A DNA stretch of 64,000 nt from Haloflavibacter putidus. GTDB taxonomy: Bacteria > Bacteroidota > Bacteroidia > Flavobacteriales > Flavobacteriaceae. Positions 27,128-35,934 of the stretch are shown here, in pieces. Within the stretch, counting starts at the first letter, position 1. Every line of letters begins with the position of its first letter. Under the pieces are notes generated by a model. That model was not told the origin of the DNA. It did not search any database and saw only the letters and a list, made by a program, of their open reading frames with translations. The position numbers were made by a program, and so were the translations under genes. The stretch is from the NCBI RefSeq assembly GCF_006546625.1, contig NZ_VIAR01000010.1, positions 1 through 64,000 of the forward strand. The letters run 5' to 3'.

Positions 27128-28072
27128 TTATTTACTAAAAACTGCCGCTATTTTATCTACTATTACTTGTGCTAATTTTTCTTTGCTCTCTATTGTCCAT
27201 CCCGCAATATGCGGACTTAATAAAACATTGTTGGCTTGAATAAGGTATTGAAAAGCTGCCGGCATGTTTTCTTTGTTGCTGAATAAATTTTCAAAAGAAC
27301 TTTTCTCGTATTCCAATACATCTAAGCCGGCTCCCAAAACTTTTCCACGCTTTAAAGCTTCTATCAAATCTTGGGTTACCACGCTTTGTCCGCGAGCGGT
27401 ATTAAGCAACCAAAAATTCTTTTTAAAGCGGGCAATAAAAGTTTTATCTACCATATTTTTGGTTGTTGGTGTTAGTGGCGTGTGCAAACTAAGTACCTCT
27501 GCGTTTTCTTGCAACTGCTCTAAACTTACTTGCTTGGCGTCTTTATTACCTACATTTTCTTTAATATCGTAACAGATTACCTCGCAATCAAAACCGCGTA
27601 ATTTTTTGGCAAATGCTTTGCCCATATTGCCGTAGCCAATTATGCCAATTGTTTTGCCGTCTACCTCCAAACCTCTGTTTTCTTCGCGTTTCCAAATACC
27701 TTGTCGCACTTCTGCATCGGCTGTTTTTAATTTATTAAATAGAGCCAAGAGCATTCCTAAAGCGTGCTCGCCAACTGCATTACGATTACCTTCTGGGGCA
27801 GAAAAAAGCTTTATACCTTGTTTTTTGGCAAATGCCGTATCTATATTTTCTAAGCCGGCCCCTAACCTGCCAATAAATTTTAAGTTGCTTGCCGCCAAAA
27901 GAAATTTTTTATCTATGGTAAACCTACTGCGTATTATTAGTCCGTCGTAAGCTTGTATTTTTGTCTGAATTTCTTCTTTAGAAGCCGTATATTCTTCTTC
28001 GTTTTGGAAACCGAGTTTGTGCAGTTCTTCTAACAATAACGGATGGTTTTTATCTACGTGCAATATTTTCAT
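27128..28072 (-). CDS. D-2-hydroxyacid dehydrogenase (3-phosphoglycerate dehydrogenase type)
   Basis: About 314 residues from ATG 28072, one base after the preceding stop; an ATG at 28081 is possible. NAD-dependent D-isomer dehydrogenase. Rossmann loop GIIGYGNMGKAFAKKL, the LLNTARGQSVV block and the catalytic His in LSPHIAGWT are in place. It lacks the C-terminal ACT domain of E. coli SerA, as many Bacteroidota versions do. The substrate could be 3-phosphoglycerate or another 2-oxoacid. Co-transcribed with the thioesterase gene. Confidence 0.88.
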   Translation of the reverse strand: MKILHVDKNHPLLLEELHKLGFQNEEEYTASKEEIQTKIQAYDGLIIRSRFTIDKKFLLAASNLKFIGRLGAGLENIDTAFAKKQGIKLFSAPEGNRNAVGEHALGMLLALFNKLKTADAEVRQGIWKREENRGLEVDGKTIGIIGYGNMGKAFAKKLRGFDCEVICYDIKENVGNKDAKQVSLEQLQENAEVLSLHTPLTPTTKNMVDKTFIARFKKNFWLLNTARGQSVVTQDLIEALKRGKVLGAGLDVLEYEKSSFENLFSNKENMPAAFQYLIQANNVLLSPHIAGWTIESKEKLAQVIVDKIAAVFSK

Positions 28073-28073
28073 A

Positions 28074-28472
28074 CTATTCAAAATAAGGTTGGGTTATTTC
28101 GGGCGTAATGCGGGTTGGTTTTTGGGTTTTCAAATTAATTAAACACCAAGTGGTTTTTGCTTTTACCACCAATTTATTATCGCTTTTGCGGATTATCTCT
28201 GTGCGGCGTTCACATTTAATATTGCCGTAGTTGTGTATCCAGGTTTTTAAGATAAGTTCTTCTTTTTTAAAGGCGGGACGTTTATATTCTATAAAATGGT
28301 CTAAAACCACCCAACCCACTTTTTGACGTATGTCTTGCGAGGTTTTGTTTTCCCAGTGTTTTTGTGCCACATCTTGAATCCATTGTAGATATTTTACATT
28401 GTTAACATGGTCTAATTGATCGATAGCCGAATTGGGCACCTCAATAATATATTGAAAAGAAATAGGCTGCAT
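28074..28472 (-). CDS. Acyl-CoA thioesterase (4HBT hotdog fold)
   Basis: 132 residues, a single hotdog domain of the 4-hydroxybenzoyl-CoA thioesterase / YbgC type. The signature DQLDHVNNVKYLQWIQDVAQ near the N-terminus has the conserved Asp (D20) and His-Val-Asn-Asn segment. Substrate is unknown. It is the first gene of a two-gene unit with the 2-hydroxyacid dehydrogenase and has a -7 box 14 bases before its ATG. Confidence 0.88.
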   Translation of the reverse strand: MQPISFQYIIEVPNSAIDQLDHVNNVKYLQWIQDVAQKHWENKTSQDIRQKVGWVVLDHFIEYKRPAFKKEELILKTWIHNYGNIKCERRTEIIRKSDNKLVVKAKTTWCLINLKTQKPTRITPEITQPYFE

Positions 28473-28486
28473 ACAAAGACTTTTTT

Positions 28487-28494
28487 CAAAGATA
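28487..28494 (-). promoter_or_regulatory. -7 box of the thioesterase gene (TATCTTTG)
   Basis: Exact TAnnTTTG on the minus strand, 14 bases from the ATG at 28472. No TTG at the -33 distance. Confidence 0.45.
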
Positions 28495-28548
28495 CTTATA
28501 AATTAAAATTTCCCTATGTCTTTAAAACAACTTTAAAAGCTGCTTTTT

Positions 28549-28648
28549 GCGTTAGGGATAGCAGTGGTAGCTTTTTTATGGCAGCGCCTAAAAAACTACA
28601 AACGTATAGCCCGACCTTGGCCGCCTTAAAGCGGACAAGGAAACGCCC
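28549..28648 (-). repeat. Intergenic two-hairpin element downstream of mgtE
   Basis: Two hairpins in tandem: GTAG(c)TTTTTT (28567-28577) with AAAAAACTAC (28590-28599), and CCTTG(g)CCGC (28615-28624) with GCGG(a)CAAGG (28631-28640). On the minus strand it is framed by GGGCGTTTCC at one end and ATCCCTAACGC at the other. I associate this frame with an intergenic element common behind genes of Bacteroidota, but that is recollection. It may also terminate mgtE transcription. Confidence 0.55.
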
Positions 28649-28654
28649 AAATTA

Positions 28655-30007
28655 TTAAAATCCTAAAATAAGTTTAGCGATGCTAAAGTAGATAAGAATA
28701 CCAAAAATATCGTTGCTCGTAGTAATAAACGGTCCGGTTGCCATAGCTGGGTCTATGCCTTGTTTATCTAAAATAATTGGAACAAAAGTGCCAATTAACG
28801 AGGCGTTAATGATTACCAATATCAAAGAGATGCCAACCGTTAAAGAAAATCCCCAGCCTAAATCAAGCAAGAACATTCCGCCGCCTATTAACAGACATGC
28901 CAAAACAAAACCATTGAGCAAACTAAGGGAAACTTCTTTTAGCAAACGCTTAAGCAACGAACCTCTAAGACTACGATTGGCCAAGGCCTGCAATACAATT
29001 GCCGAAGATTGTACGCCAACATTTCCTGCCATTGCGGCCATAAGCGGCACAAAGAAAAACAGTGCGGCGTGGGTTTTTATAGCTTCGTCAAAGGCTTCTA
29101 ATACATTTACACTCACAAAACCGCCCAAAAGTGCCAAAATTAACCACGGCAAACGTGCCCGGGTAAGCTGCCATAAACTGTCGTTTGCCTCTACATCTTC
29201 TGAGATACCCGCTGCCATTTGGTAATCTCTTTCGGCTTCTTCTCGTATAAAATCTACAATATCGTCTATGGTAATGCGACCAACCAGTTTGCCCATTTCG
29301 TTAACTACGGGAATGGCTTCCAGGTCGTATTTTTGCATTATGCGCGCCACTTCTTCTCCCGGTGTGTTTACGTTTACATAGTCTACTTTTTTTATATAAA
29401 CATCGCTTATTTGCGCGTTACTTGGCGCGGTAAGCAAATCTTTGAGCGAAAGCCTGCCTTTTAGATGGTTTCTATTATCTACTACATAAATACTGTGTAC
29501 GCGGGTTACGTTTTCGGCTTGTTCGCGCATCTCGCTCATACAGCCGGTAACACTCCAGTTTTCGTTTACTTTTACTAATTCTTTTGCCATTAAACCGCCG
29601 GCAGAATCTTCGTCATAGCGTAAAAGTTCTACAATATTGTCTGCGTGTTCTTCGTCTTGAATATATTTTATAACACGCGCTTTAACATCTGGAGAGAGTT
29701 CTGCCACAATATCTGCGGCATCATCTGTATCCATCTCTTCAATCTCGTTGGCAATTTCTTTTGCAGAGAGATTGTTTAAAACTTTTTCGCGGTCGTCGTC
29801 GTTAAGCTCTAATAGAACCTCGGCGGTTTTATCTGTTTTTAGGAGTTTTATAACGTAGGTGGCATCGTCTAACGAGAGTTCGTCTAAAATTTCGGCAATA
29901 TCGGCGTGGTGCAAATCTTCTAATTGCAGCAGGAGTTGCTTGTTGTTTTTTTCTTCAACAAGTTGCTCTATTTTTTCTATAAAATCGTTACTGATTTGAA
30001 ACTGCAT
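28655..30007 (-). CDS. mgtE: Magnesium transporter
   Basis: 450 residues, the usual MgtE length. Order: N-terminal helical superhelix domain (about 1-130), two CBS domains (about 135-255), and five membrane helices forming the Mg2+ pore, with the signature [16 protein letters not shown]. Cytosolic Mg2+ bound to the N and CBS domains closes the channel in known MgtE proteins. It overlaps the end of rsmA by 20 bases, so it is the last gene of a TPR / DUF4286 / rsmA / mgtE transcript. Confidence 0.95.
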   Translation of the reverse strand: MQFQISNDFIEKIEQLVEEKNNKQLLLQLEDLHHADIAEILDELSLDDATYVIKLLKTDKTAEVLLELNDDDREKVLNNLSAKEIANEIEEMDTDDAADIVAELSPDVKARVIKYIQDEEHADNIVELLRYDEDSAGGLMAKELVKVNENWSVTGCMSEMREQAENVTRVHSIYVVDNRNHLKGRLSLKDLLTAPSNAQISDVYIKKVDYVNVNTPGEEVARIMQKYDLEAIPVVNEMGKLVGRITIDDIVDFIREEAERDYQMAAGISEDVEANDSLWQLTRARLPWLILALLGGFVSVNVLEAFDEAIKTHAALFFFVPLMAAMAGNVGVQSSAIVLQALANRSLRGSLLKRLLKEVSLSLLNGFVLACLLIGGGMFLLDLGWGFSLTVGISLILVIINASLIGTFVPIILDKQGIDPAMATGPFITTSNDIFGILIYFSIAKLILGF

Positions 30008-30845
30008 CCGCTTCTATTTTTTGTGTAAGATTTATAAATTCTTCTACCGAAAGTTGCTCGGGCCGTTGCCCAAAAATAATTTCTTCTCTTAATTCTTGGC
30101 TTAAGCCGAAACTTTTTAGGCTGTTGCGCAAGGTTTTTCGCCTTTGCTGAAAAGCGGTTTTTACCACTTTAAAAAATAATTTCTCTTCTACCGGAAGACT
30201 AAAATCTTCTTTCCGCGTTAAGCGTAAAACCCCGCTGTCTACTTTTGGCGGCGGATTAAAAACGCTCGGTGGTACGGTAAATAAATACTCTACCGTATAA
30301 AACGTCTGGGTTAAAACAGACAAAATACCGTAAGCTTTACTGCCCGCCGGCTCGCAAATGCGCTTGGCTACTTCTTTTTGAAACATACCGGTAAACTCCG
30401 GTATTTGCGTTCTGTTCTCTAAGGTTTTAAAAACAATTTGGGTAGAAATATTGTACGGAAAGTTACCGGTAACGGCAAATTCTTCTTGACCAAAAATGTT
30501 TTGTAAATCAATTTTTAAAAAATCTGCTTCTATAATAGAAAAATTGTCTTTTATGTCTAATTGCGGATGTTCTAAAGCAAAGGACTCCTGCAAATAAGCA
30601 ACCGACTCCCGGTCAAGGTCTAAAGCGACAACTTTTATGTCTTTTTGTAATAAATATTTGGTAAGCATCCCGGTGCCGGGCCCAATTTCTAAAACCTGCT
30701 TATAGCCGTTTAAACTTAGGGTTTCGGCTATTTTTTTGGCTATATTTTCATCGGTAAGAAAATGTTGCCCTAAATGTTTTTTAGCGCGAACAGGTCCTTG
30801 TTCAAGATTTTTTTTTTGAGACTTATAATTATTGCGCTTCTTCAT
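29988..30845 (-). CDS. rsmA: 16S rRNA (A1518/A1519-N6)-dimethyltransferase
   Basis: 285 residues. Dimethylates two adenines in the 3' loop of 16S rRNA late in 30S assembly (KsgA). SAM motif [15 protein letters not shown], the catalytic GNFPYNIS and the start of the core [15 protein letters not shown] are intact. It overlaps DUF4286 upstream by 17 bases and mgtE downstream by 20, so expression is tightly coupled. Confidence 0.96.
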   Translation of the reverse strand: MKKRNNYKSQKKNLEQGPVRAKKHLGQHFLTDENIAKKIAETLSLNGYKQVLEIGPGTGMLTKYLLQKDIKVVALDLDRESVAYLQESFALEHPQLDIKDNFSIIEADFLKIDLQNIFGQEEFAVTGNFPYNISTQIVFKTLENRTQIPEFTGMFQKEVAKRICEPAGSKAYGILSVLTQTFYTVEYLFTVPPSVFNPPPKVDSGVLRLTRKEDFSLPVEEKLFFKVVKTAFQQRRKTLRNSLKSFGLSQELREEIIFGQRPEQLSVEEFINLTQKIEADAVSNQ

Positions 30846-31149
30846 GTTGACTAACTATCTCTAATTCTGTGCGAAAACTAACACATTTATCTTTAAATTG
30901 TTTTGATTCTGCCCGTAACTTTTTTGCATCTTCTGCATAATAGCGTTCCAGCAAAGCTTTGCTCTCTGCTGTATATTGCACAGAATAGGTAATGCCGCCC
31001 ATTGGTTCTTGTACCAAAACTTTACTCATTAAAGCTTTGGTAAATTTGCCGGTGGCCAACATTTGCGGTATGTGTTCTTGCCGCATCCATTTTACCCATT
31101 TATCGTGTACAGATTCTTGTACGTTTATGGTTACGTTATAAATATACAT
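30829..31149 (-). CDS. DUF4286-family protein
   Basis: 106 residues, cytoplasmic, of the DUF4286 family, which I know mainly from Bacteroidota beside rsmA. The N-terminal [20 protein letters not shown] and the [11 protein letters not shown] stretch give a ferredoxin-like (alpha/beta dimeric barrel) impression. No catalytic motif is evident and no function is offered. The 17-base overlap with rsmA suggests coupled translation. Confidence 0.85.
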   Translation of the reverse strand: MYIYNVTINVQESVHDKWVKWMRQEHIPQMLATGKFTKALMSKVLVQEPMGGITYSVQYTAESKALLERYYAEDAKKLRAESKQFKDKCVSFRTELEIVSQHEEAQ

Positions 31150-31178
31150 AGCTGTTTTTTTTGTAAAGTTACGTTAAA

Positions 31179-32966
31179 TCACTGGATAGCGTCTCCCCTT
31201 AATTTTCTAAATTGCTTGCGCGCTTCTACAAAATGAATGCTGTCTGCAAAATCAAAAATGATATTTTGATAGTGCTTTTTAGCTTCTTCAGGTTGGTTTA
31301 GTTGGTACTGATACAATTCTGCCAAATAAAAATGCGCGTCGTCTGCCAGAATATCATCGCCGTAATACCTTATAATTTTTTGATAGCTTTCTGCAGCTTC
31401 TTGGTAGCGCTTTTCTTTTTCTAAAATTTTGGCTTTTCTGTAAAGCGCTTCGTCTTCTATTTTTTCGCCTTTATGCTGACTTAAAATACTATCTAAAAAA
31501 GTTTTTGCCTTTTTATTTTCTTGCTGAAAAGCATACAAATCTGCCTTGGCAAATAGTTTTAAGGCAGTTTGTGTAGAATCTTCTTGCGAGTTGTCTGAAA
31601 TAAGTAAATGCAATTCTAAAGCATCGTTGGCAATAAGTTGCGAGCTGGAGCTTTTTAGAACTTTAAGTTGCGTTTGTGCCCAATCAAAATCTCCTTTATA
31701 GTAACTGGTGCGCGCTACCCTAAAGCGTGCTTCTTGTGCTAAATTGGTGTTTTTTATTTTTTTCTGAATTTGACTGTAATAAATCAAAGCTTGGTTAAAT
31801 TGCTCTTGAAACACCAAAATATCTGCTAAAAGTAATTTTATTCTTCCTTCTTCAAACCGGTTTAAATTCTGATTTAGTAAAGCTTGCAAAATGTTTTTTG
31901 CTCTTGCCGGTTCTTTTTTGGTAAAGGCCAAAAACTCTGCAAAAGCGAGTTGCAAACCTAAAGTATTGGTGGCGCGGCCGTAGTCTTCTAACAGGTTTTC
32001 AAAATCTTTGGTGATATCTTTATAATCTTCCGGTTCGGCCTTTGTTATTGCCAATTGCAGCAACTTTAAATGCGCATTTAATTGCTGCCGCTCACGATTG
32101 GAGTTTTCTATTACATACTCCAAAATATCTTTGCTAAGCTCTGTTTGTTTGTTTTTGGTAGTAATTTCGGCCAAATCGAAAAAAGGGTGTAATTGCTTTT
32201 TTTCCGAACGCATAAAAATCGCTTTTTGCTGGATAAAAGCTTTTTTAAAATCGTTTTGTTGTGTAAATAACCAAGCCAGTAATTCGTTATACAGAACTTT
32301 TGGTTGCTGCTGATTTTTTCTCAGCAATAGTTTACGCAATTCTACATTGGCTTCATTATCTACATCTTCTGTAATATATTGTGAAAAATTTCGGTTAACC
32401 GAATAAAAATATTCCGGTTTTTCTTCGATTAAATCGGTATAGGTTTCAAACATTTTTGCCAGTTTGCCTTGCTCACCATAAATCCTGGCCAGTTGCACGG
32501 TAAAGTTTGTATTGGGTGCATTTTTTAATCCAATTTCATAGACCTCAACGGCTTCGTCCAATAAATTATAATCCTGAAAAGCATTACCAATAACATAGGT
32601 ATAATTGGGTTTTGTTTTTACTTTATCTATCGCCTGTTCATAAAAGTCGGCTGCTTTTTCCGGTTTTTGCATCAATTGGTAGTTATAACCAATTTCTACC
32701 AAAAGGTTTGGATAAAAATTGGCCTGATCTTCGTTTTTAAGCAATAGTTTTTCTGCCAATTGGTATTGCTCCAATTCTTGATAAACTTTGGTAAGCTGTT
32801 GCATATACCGAAGGTTGTTGGGCGCTTTTTCTAACAGTTTTTGGTAGATGCTTTTTGCCTTTTCGTATTCGCCTTGGTCCATATAATTATCTGCCAATTG
32901 TGGCGACTGTGCGAACAAATTTCCGCAAAGAAAAAACAAGGCTATATATAAAAGTGAAAAACGCAT
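31179..32966 (-). CDS. Exported tetratricopeptide-repeat protein
   Basis: 595 residues. Signal peptide MRFSLLYIALFFLCGNLFA, then TPR-type helix pairs along the whole length (for example YEKAKSIYQKLLEKAPNNLR near the start and YQEAAESYQKIIRYYGDDI near the end). Probably a periplasmic or outer-membrane-associated scaffold. First gene of the DUF4286 / rsmA / mgtE unit. Its start codon lies inside a perfect 14-bp inverted repeat, described separately. Stop to the next ATG is 29 bases. Confidence 0.85.
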   Translation of the reverse strand: MRFSLLYIALFFLCGNLFAQSPQLADNYMDQGEYEKAKSIYQKLLEKAPNNLRYMQQLTKVYQELEQYQLAEKLLLKNEDQANFYPNLLVEIGYNYQLMQKPEKAADFYEQAIDKVKTKPNYTYVIGNAFQDYNLLDEAVEVYEIGLKNAPNTNFTVQLARIYGEQGKLAKMFETYTDLIEEKPEYFYSVNRNFSQYITEDVDNEANVELRKLLLRKNQQQPKVLYNELLAWLFTQQNDFKKAFIQQKAIFMRSEKKQLHPFFDLAEITTKNKQTELSKDILEYVIENSNRERQQLNAHLKLLQLAITKAEPEDYKDITKDFENLLEDYGRATNTLGLQLAFAEFLAFTKKEPARAKNILQALLNQNLNRFEEGRIKLLLADILVFQEQFNQALIYYSQIQKKIKNTNLAQEARFRVARTSYYKGDFDWAQTQLKVLKSSSSQLIANDALELHLLISDNSQEDSTQTALKLFAKADLYAFQQENKKAKTFLDSILSQHKGEKIEDEALYRKAKILEKEKRYQEAAESYQKIIRYYGDDILADDAHFYLAELYQYQLNQPEEAKKHYQNIIFDFADSIHFVEARKQFRKLRGDAIQ

Positions 32967-32993
32967 TTTGCTAAGATAACAAAATGCGTTTTT
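32957..32993 (-). promoter_or_regulatory. Perfect 14-bp hairpin covering the TPR gene start codon
   Basis: AAAAACGCATTTTG (32957-32970) and CAAAATGCGTTTTT (32980-32993) are exact complements with a 9-base loop. In the minus-strand transcript the 3' arm contains the ATG (32966-32964) and the next two codons. Followed by T's, it could be a rho-independent terminator for upstream transcription, or a structure that hides the start codon, or both. Confidence 0.6.
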
Positions 32994-33107
32994 ATTGGGA
33001 GTTTTGTGTGTTAAAGATTTAATTAGCTTAAATTATATTCAACCTAAGCATTTCCAACAAAAAATCAAACAAGAATATTAATCTTGCATTCTTAGAAACT
33101 TTGTTCA

Positions 33108-33177
33108 TTTTCTTTGCTCGTCCAAAGAAAACGAACCAATCCCCAACTCTAGTTGGGGACAAAAATTCTTTACGGAA
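33108..33177. repeat. Compact intergenic repeat: two hairpins plus the decamer
   Basis: TTTTCTTTG (33108-33116) pairs with CAAAGAAAA (33123-33131) across ctcgtc. CCCCAACT (33141-33148) pairs with AGTTGGGG (33151-33158) across ct. CTTTACGGAA follows at 33168-33177. A looser version of the second hairpin is at about 150-180. The rest of the 32994-33258 gap shows no gene. Confidence 0.6.
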
Positions 33178-33258
33178 AAGTTTAGCTATACGGAAGAAAA
33201 AGAACCAAACACATTAAAATTCAGATTATATTCACATTTAAAGCTTCTTTAAAACCCA

Positions 33259-34530
33259 TTAATTTATCAAGTCAAATCCTGCATACGGCACCAAAACTTC
33301 GGGTACTTTTATGCCGTCTTTGGTTTGGTAGTTTTCTAAAATTCCGGCTAAAACACGAGGTAAGGCCAAAGCACTTCCGTTTAAGGTATGCACCAACTCT
33401 TTTTTACCTTCTTTGTTTTTGTACCGAACTTTTAAGCGGTTTGCCTGAAAAGTTTCGAAATTTGAAACCGAAGAAATTTCTAACCAACGATCTTGCGCGG
33501 TAGAAAACACTTCAAAATCGTAGGTTAAAGCCGAAGTAAAACCAAGATCGCCACCGCAAAGACGCAAAATACGATAAGGTAATTTTAAATCGCGCAGCAA
33601 TTCTTTTACGTGCGCTACCATCTCGTCTAAAACTTTATACGAATTCTCTGGTTTTACCACGTTTACCAATTCTACTTTATCAAATTGGTGCAAACGATTT
33701 AAACCTCTTACGTGCGCGCCGTATGAACCGGCTTCGCGTCTAAAGTTAGCAGTATAAGCCGTACATTTTTTTGGCAAATCTGCATCTGTTAACAAATCGT
33801 CCCGAAACATATTGGTAAGCGGCACTTCTGAAGTAGGAATTAAATATAAATCGTCGCTTGCTATATGATACATTTGTCCTTCTTTATCGGGCAATTGTCC
33901 CGTGCCAAAACCCGAAGCTTCGTTAACCACCAACGGCACTTGATATTCTGTATAACCGGCTTGAATATTTTTGGTTAAAAAATAAGTAATTAGAGCGCGT
34001 TGCAAACTGGCTCCTTTTCCTTTATAGATAGGAAAACCGGCACCGGTAACTTTGTTTCCCAGTTCAAAATCTATCAAATCATATTTTTTGGCCAATTCCC
34101 AATGTGGTAAATAACCTTCTTCTAAGACCGGAATATCACCTTCTTTAAATACTTCTTCGTTGTCTTCTTCTGAGCTTCCTGCCGGCACCGATTGGTGTGG
34201 CACATTAGGAATATTATAGAGAATTTGCTCCATATCGTGAATGGCAGCATTCAAATCTTCGGTAAGTTTTTTAGAGTTTTCTTTTAAATCTGCCGTCTGC
34301 TCTTTTACTTTATTGGCTTTTTCATGCTCGCCAGATTTAAAAAGCATGCCAATTTCTTTAGACAGTTTGTTAGATTTTGCTAAAATGTTGTCTAATTCTT
34401 GTTGGGTAGAACGGCGTTTTTCGTCTAAAGCCAACACCTCTTCAAAAAGCTGTTCGGCATCAAAATTACGCTTCTCTAAAGCTTTGATAAAAGCTTCTTT
34501 ATGCATTCTAATTTGCGCTACTTGTAACAT
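33259..34530 (-). CDS. serS: Seryl-tRNA synthetase
   Basis: 423 residues. Class II synthetase for tRNA-Ser and tRNA-Sec. The N-terminal coiled-coil arm (about 30-110, with EEVLALDEKRRSTQQELDNI) binds the long variable arm of tRNA-Ser. The catalytic core has TSEVPLTNMFRDD, the motif 2 region FRREAGSYGAHVRGLNRLHQ and motif 3 in LNGSALALPRVLAGILE. A single gene with its own promoter, 81 bases downstream of the HTTM gene. Confidence 0.97.
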   Translation of the reverse strand: MLQVAQIRMHKEAFIKALEKRNFDAEQLFEEVLALDEKRRSTQQELDNILAKSNKLSKEIGMLFKSGEHEKANKVKEQTADLKENSKKLTEDLNAAIHDMEQILYNIPNVPHQSVPAGSSEEDNEEVFKEGDIPVLEEGYLPHWELAKKYDLIDFELGNKVTGAGFPIYKGKGASLQRALITYFLTKNIQAGYTEYQVPLVVNEASGFGTGQLPDKEGQMYHIASDDLYLIPTSEVPLTNMFRDDLLTDADLPKKCTAYTANFRREAGSYGAHVRGLNRLHQFDKVELVNVVKPENSYKVLDEMVAHVKELLRDLKLPYRILRLCGGDLGFTSALTYDFEVFSTAQDRWLEISSVSNFETFQANRLKVRYKNKEGKKELVHTLNGSALALPRVLAGILENYQTKDGIKVPEVLVPYAGFDLIN

Positions 34531-34591
34531 GAAAATTCGGTTTAAATAAAAAGTAATTTAATTTAGTAAGATTTTCTGCATCTTAAACCTG

Positions 34592-34599
34592 CAAATGTA
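34592..34599 (-). promoter_or_regulatory. -7 box of serS (TACATTTG)
   Basis: Exact TAnnTTTG on the minus strand, 61 bases before the serS ATG, giving a leader of about 55 bases. No good -33 TTG is seen. Confidence 0.4.
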
Positions 34600-34611
34600 C
34601 TTATTTCTTGT

Positions 34612-35934
34612 TTAAGATTTATCTAAGTTAGAAGGTAAAATCCACGGGTTGTGCCAGAAATAGTTCCATTCGGCTGCAGCCATATCTACCTCATTATCTA
34701 TAAAGCGTTCGTAAGGTCTTTGGTTTACGCTTACGCGGGAATCTACATATATTGCAATATTCTTACCTTTTTGAGCATATTCTTTTTTAAGCCGTTGCGA
34801 AAATTGCCAAATCATATCTGGCTTGGTCGCCAAAGCCCGGCGCTGTTTTTTGCTTAGGTAATCTTTTAAATTTACAAAATGTTCGTCGCCGGTCTTTTTA
34901 TTGACAATCTTAAAATTAATAATGCCAGATTTGGTGCGCAACATCATTCGCCAGCTTAAACGGTGGCCTTCTTCTGTCCATAAAACATTTTCTTTTATAA
35001 GCCAATGTCTTAGCGGCAAACCTATTTGTACAATAAACCAAATACCAAAAAAAGTAACTAGCAAAGGTTTATAATTTGGCACAATTACTTCGGCTTTGTT
35101 GTAAAAAAGCTTTCGTTTTAAAAAGCGTTTATGAATGCTTTCTTCCGAAAAGAAAAACAAGCAAAATGCCAAAGATAAATAAGGAAAAATACCAATATGA
35201 AAAACTGCACTATTAAAAAGGTGAAAGAAAACCGCTAAAATAAAAACCGGCAACCTGGTTTTGCGCCACAACAATAAAGGAACAATTAACAAATCGAAAA
35301 ATATACCAAAATAAGCTACCACCACCGGTACCCAATCCGGTTTAAGTAAAAACCCGATGTAGGGCAAACGTGAGCGGGCATCCATAAGTATTGTTGGCAT
35401 GGTTAAATCTAACCAATCTGGATACAATTTTGCTACGGCGGCATAGGTATAAACAACTCCCAATTGTAAAATGATAAAGATTTTTACCCAGCGTGGCATG
35501 CTTATTTTCCGTAAAGCCGGATTTTGACGCGCATCTAAAGAAAGATACCGATTTGCCGGCACGATAAGCATAAAAATGCAAATTAACAGCAGCAAATAAT
35601 AATGGTTGTTGTAACTGGATTTTTGTAGAAAATAAACACCGGCCCACATAAGGGTAAAGCCAAACATACTAAAACGGTATTTATAACCTAGAGCTACAAA
35701 AACGCCAAAAACGCCCATAATAAAAAAGTAAAGGTACATTTTTGGTCCTAGTAGTGCTTGCAAAAAATCGAGGCCTATAAAGTTAAAAGTTTGCGAAGGC
35801 TCTACCATAACCCGTTTTACCCAGCCGGTAGCAATTGCGCCCCAAGCTTCTAAGGTAATTAGAACACCAAAAAACACCCGAAAAAGCACTAACGAGCTAT
35901 TGTCTATATGCGTAAAGAGCCAACGATTGAGCAT
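34612..35934 (-). CDS. HTTM-domain membrane protein (vitamin-K gamma-carboxylase-like)
   Basis: 440 residues, with about eight to ten membrane helices in the first 310 residues (for example SLVLFRVFFGVLITLEAW, IFIILQLGVVYTYAAVAKLY) and a soluble C-terminal part. The HTTM domain is shared with vitamin-K-dependent gamma-glutamyl carboxylase, and the family call rests on the helix pattern and the AKLYPDWLD segment. Bacterial members mostly have no proven substrate. Its ATG overlaps the ribF stop by one base, so it is translated from the ribF message. Confidence 0.82.
   Translation of the reverse strand: MLNRWLFTHIDNSSLVLFRVFFGVLITLEAWGAIATGWVKRVMVEPSQTFNFIGLDFLQALLGPKMYLYFFIMGVFGVFVALGYKYRFSMFGFTLMWAGVYFLQKSSYNNHYYLLLLICIFMLIVPANRYLSLDARQNPALRKISMPRWVKIFIILQLGVVYTYAAVAKLYPDWLDLTMPTILMDARSRLPYIGFLLKPDWVPVVVAYFGIFFDLLIVPLLLWRKTRLPVFILAVFFHLFNSAVFHIGIFPYLSLAFCLFFFSEESIHKRFLKRKLFYNKAEVIVPNYKPLLVTFFGIWFIVQIGLPLRHWLIKENVLWTEEGHRLSWRMMLRTKSGIINFKIVNKKTGDEHFVNLKDYLSKKQRRALATKPDMIWQFSQRLKKEYAQKGKNIAIYVDSRVSVNQRPYERFIDNEVDMAAAEWNYFWHNPWILPSNLDKS

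Noticed and set aside
28713-29225. 170-codon plus-strand frame opposite mgtE.
   Set aside because: Shadow of a strongly conserved transporter gene.
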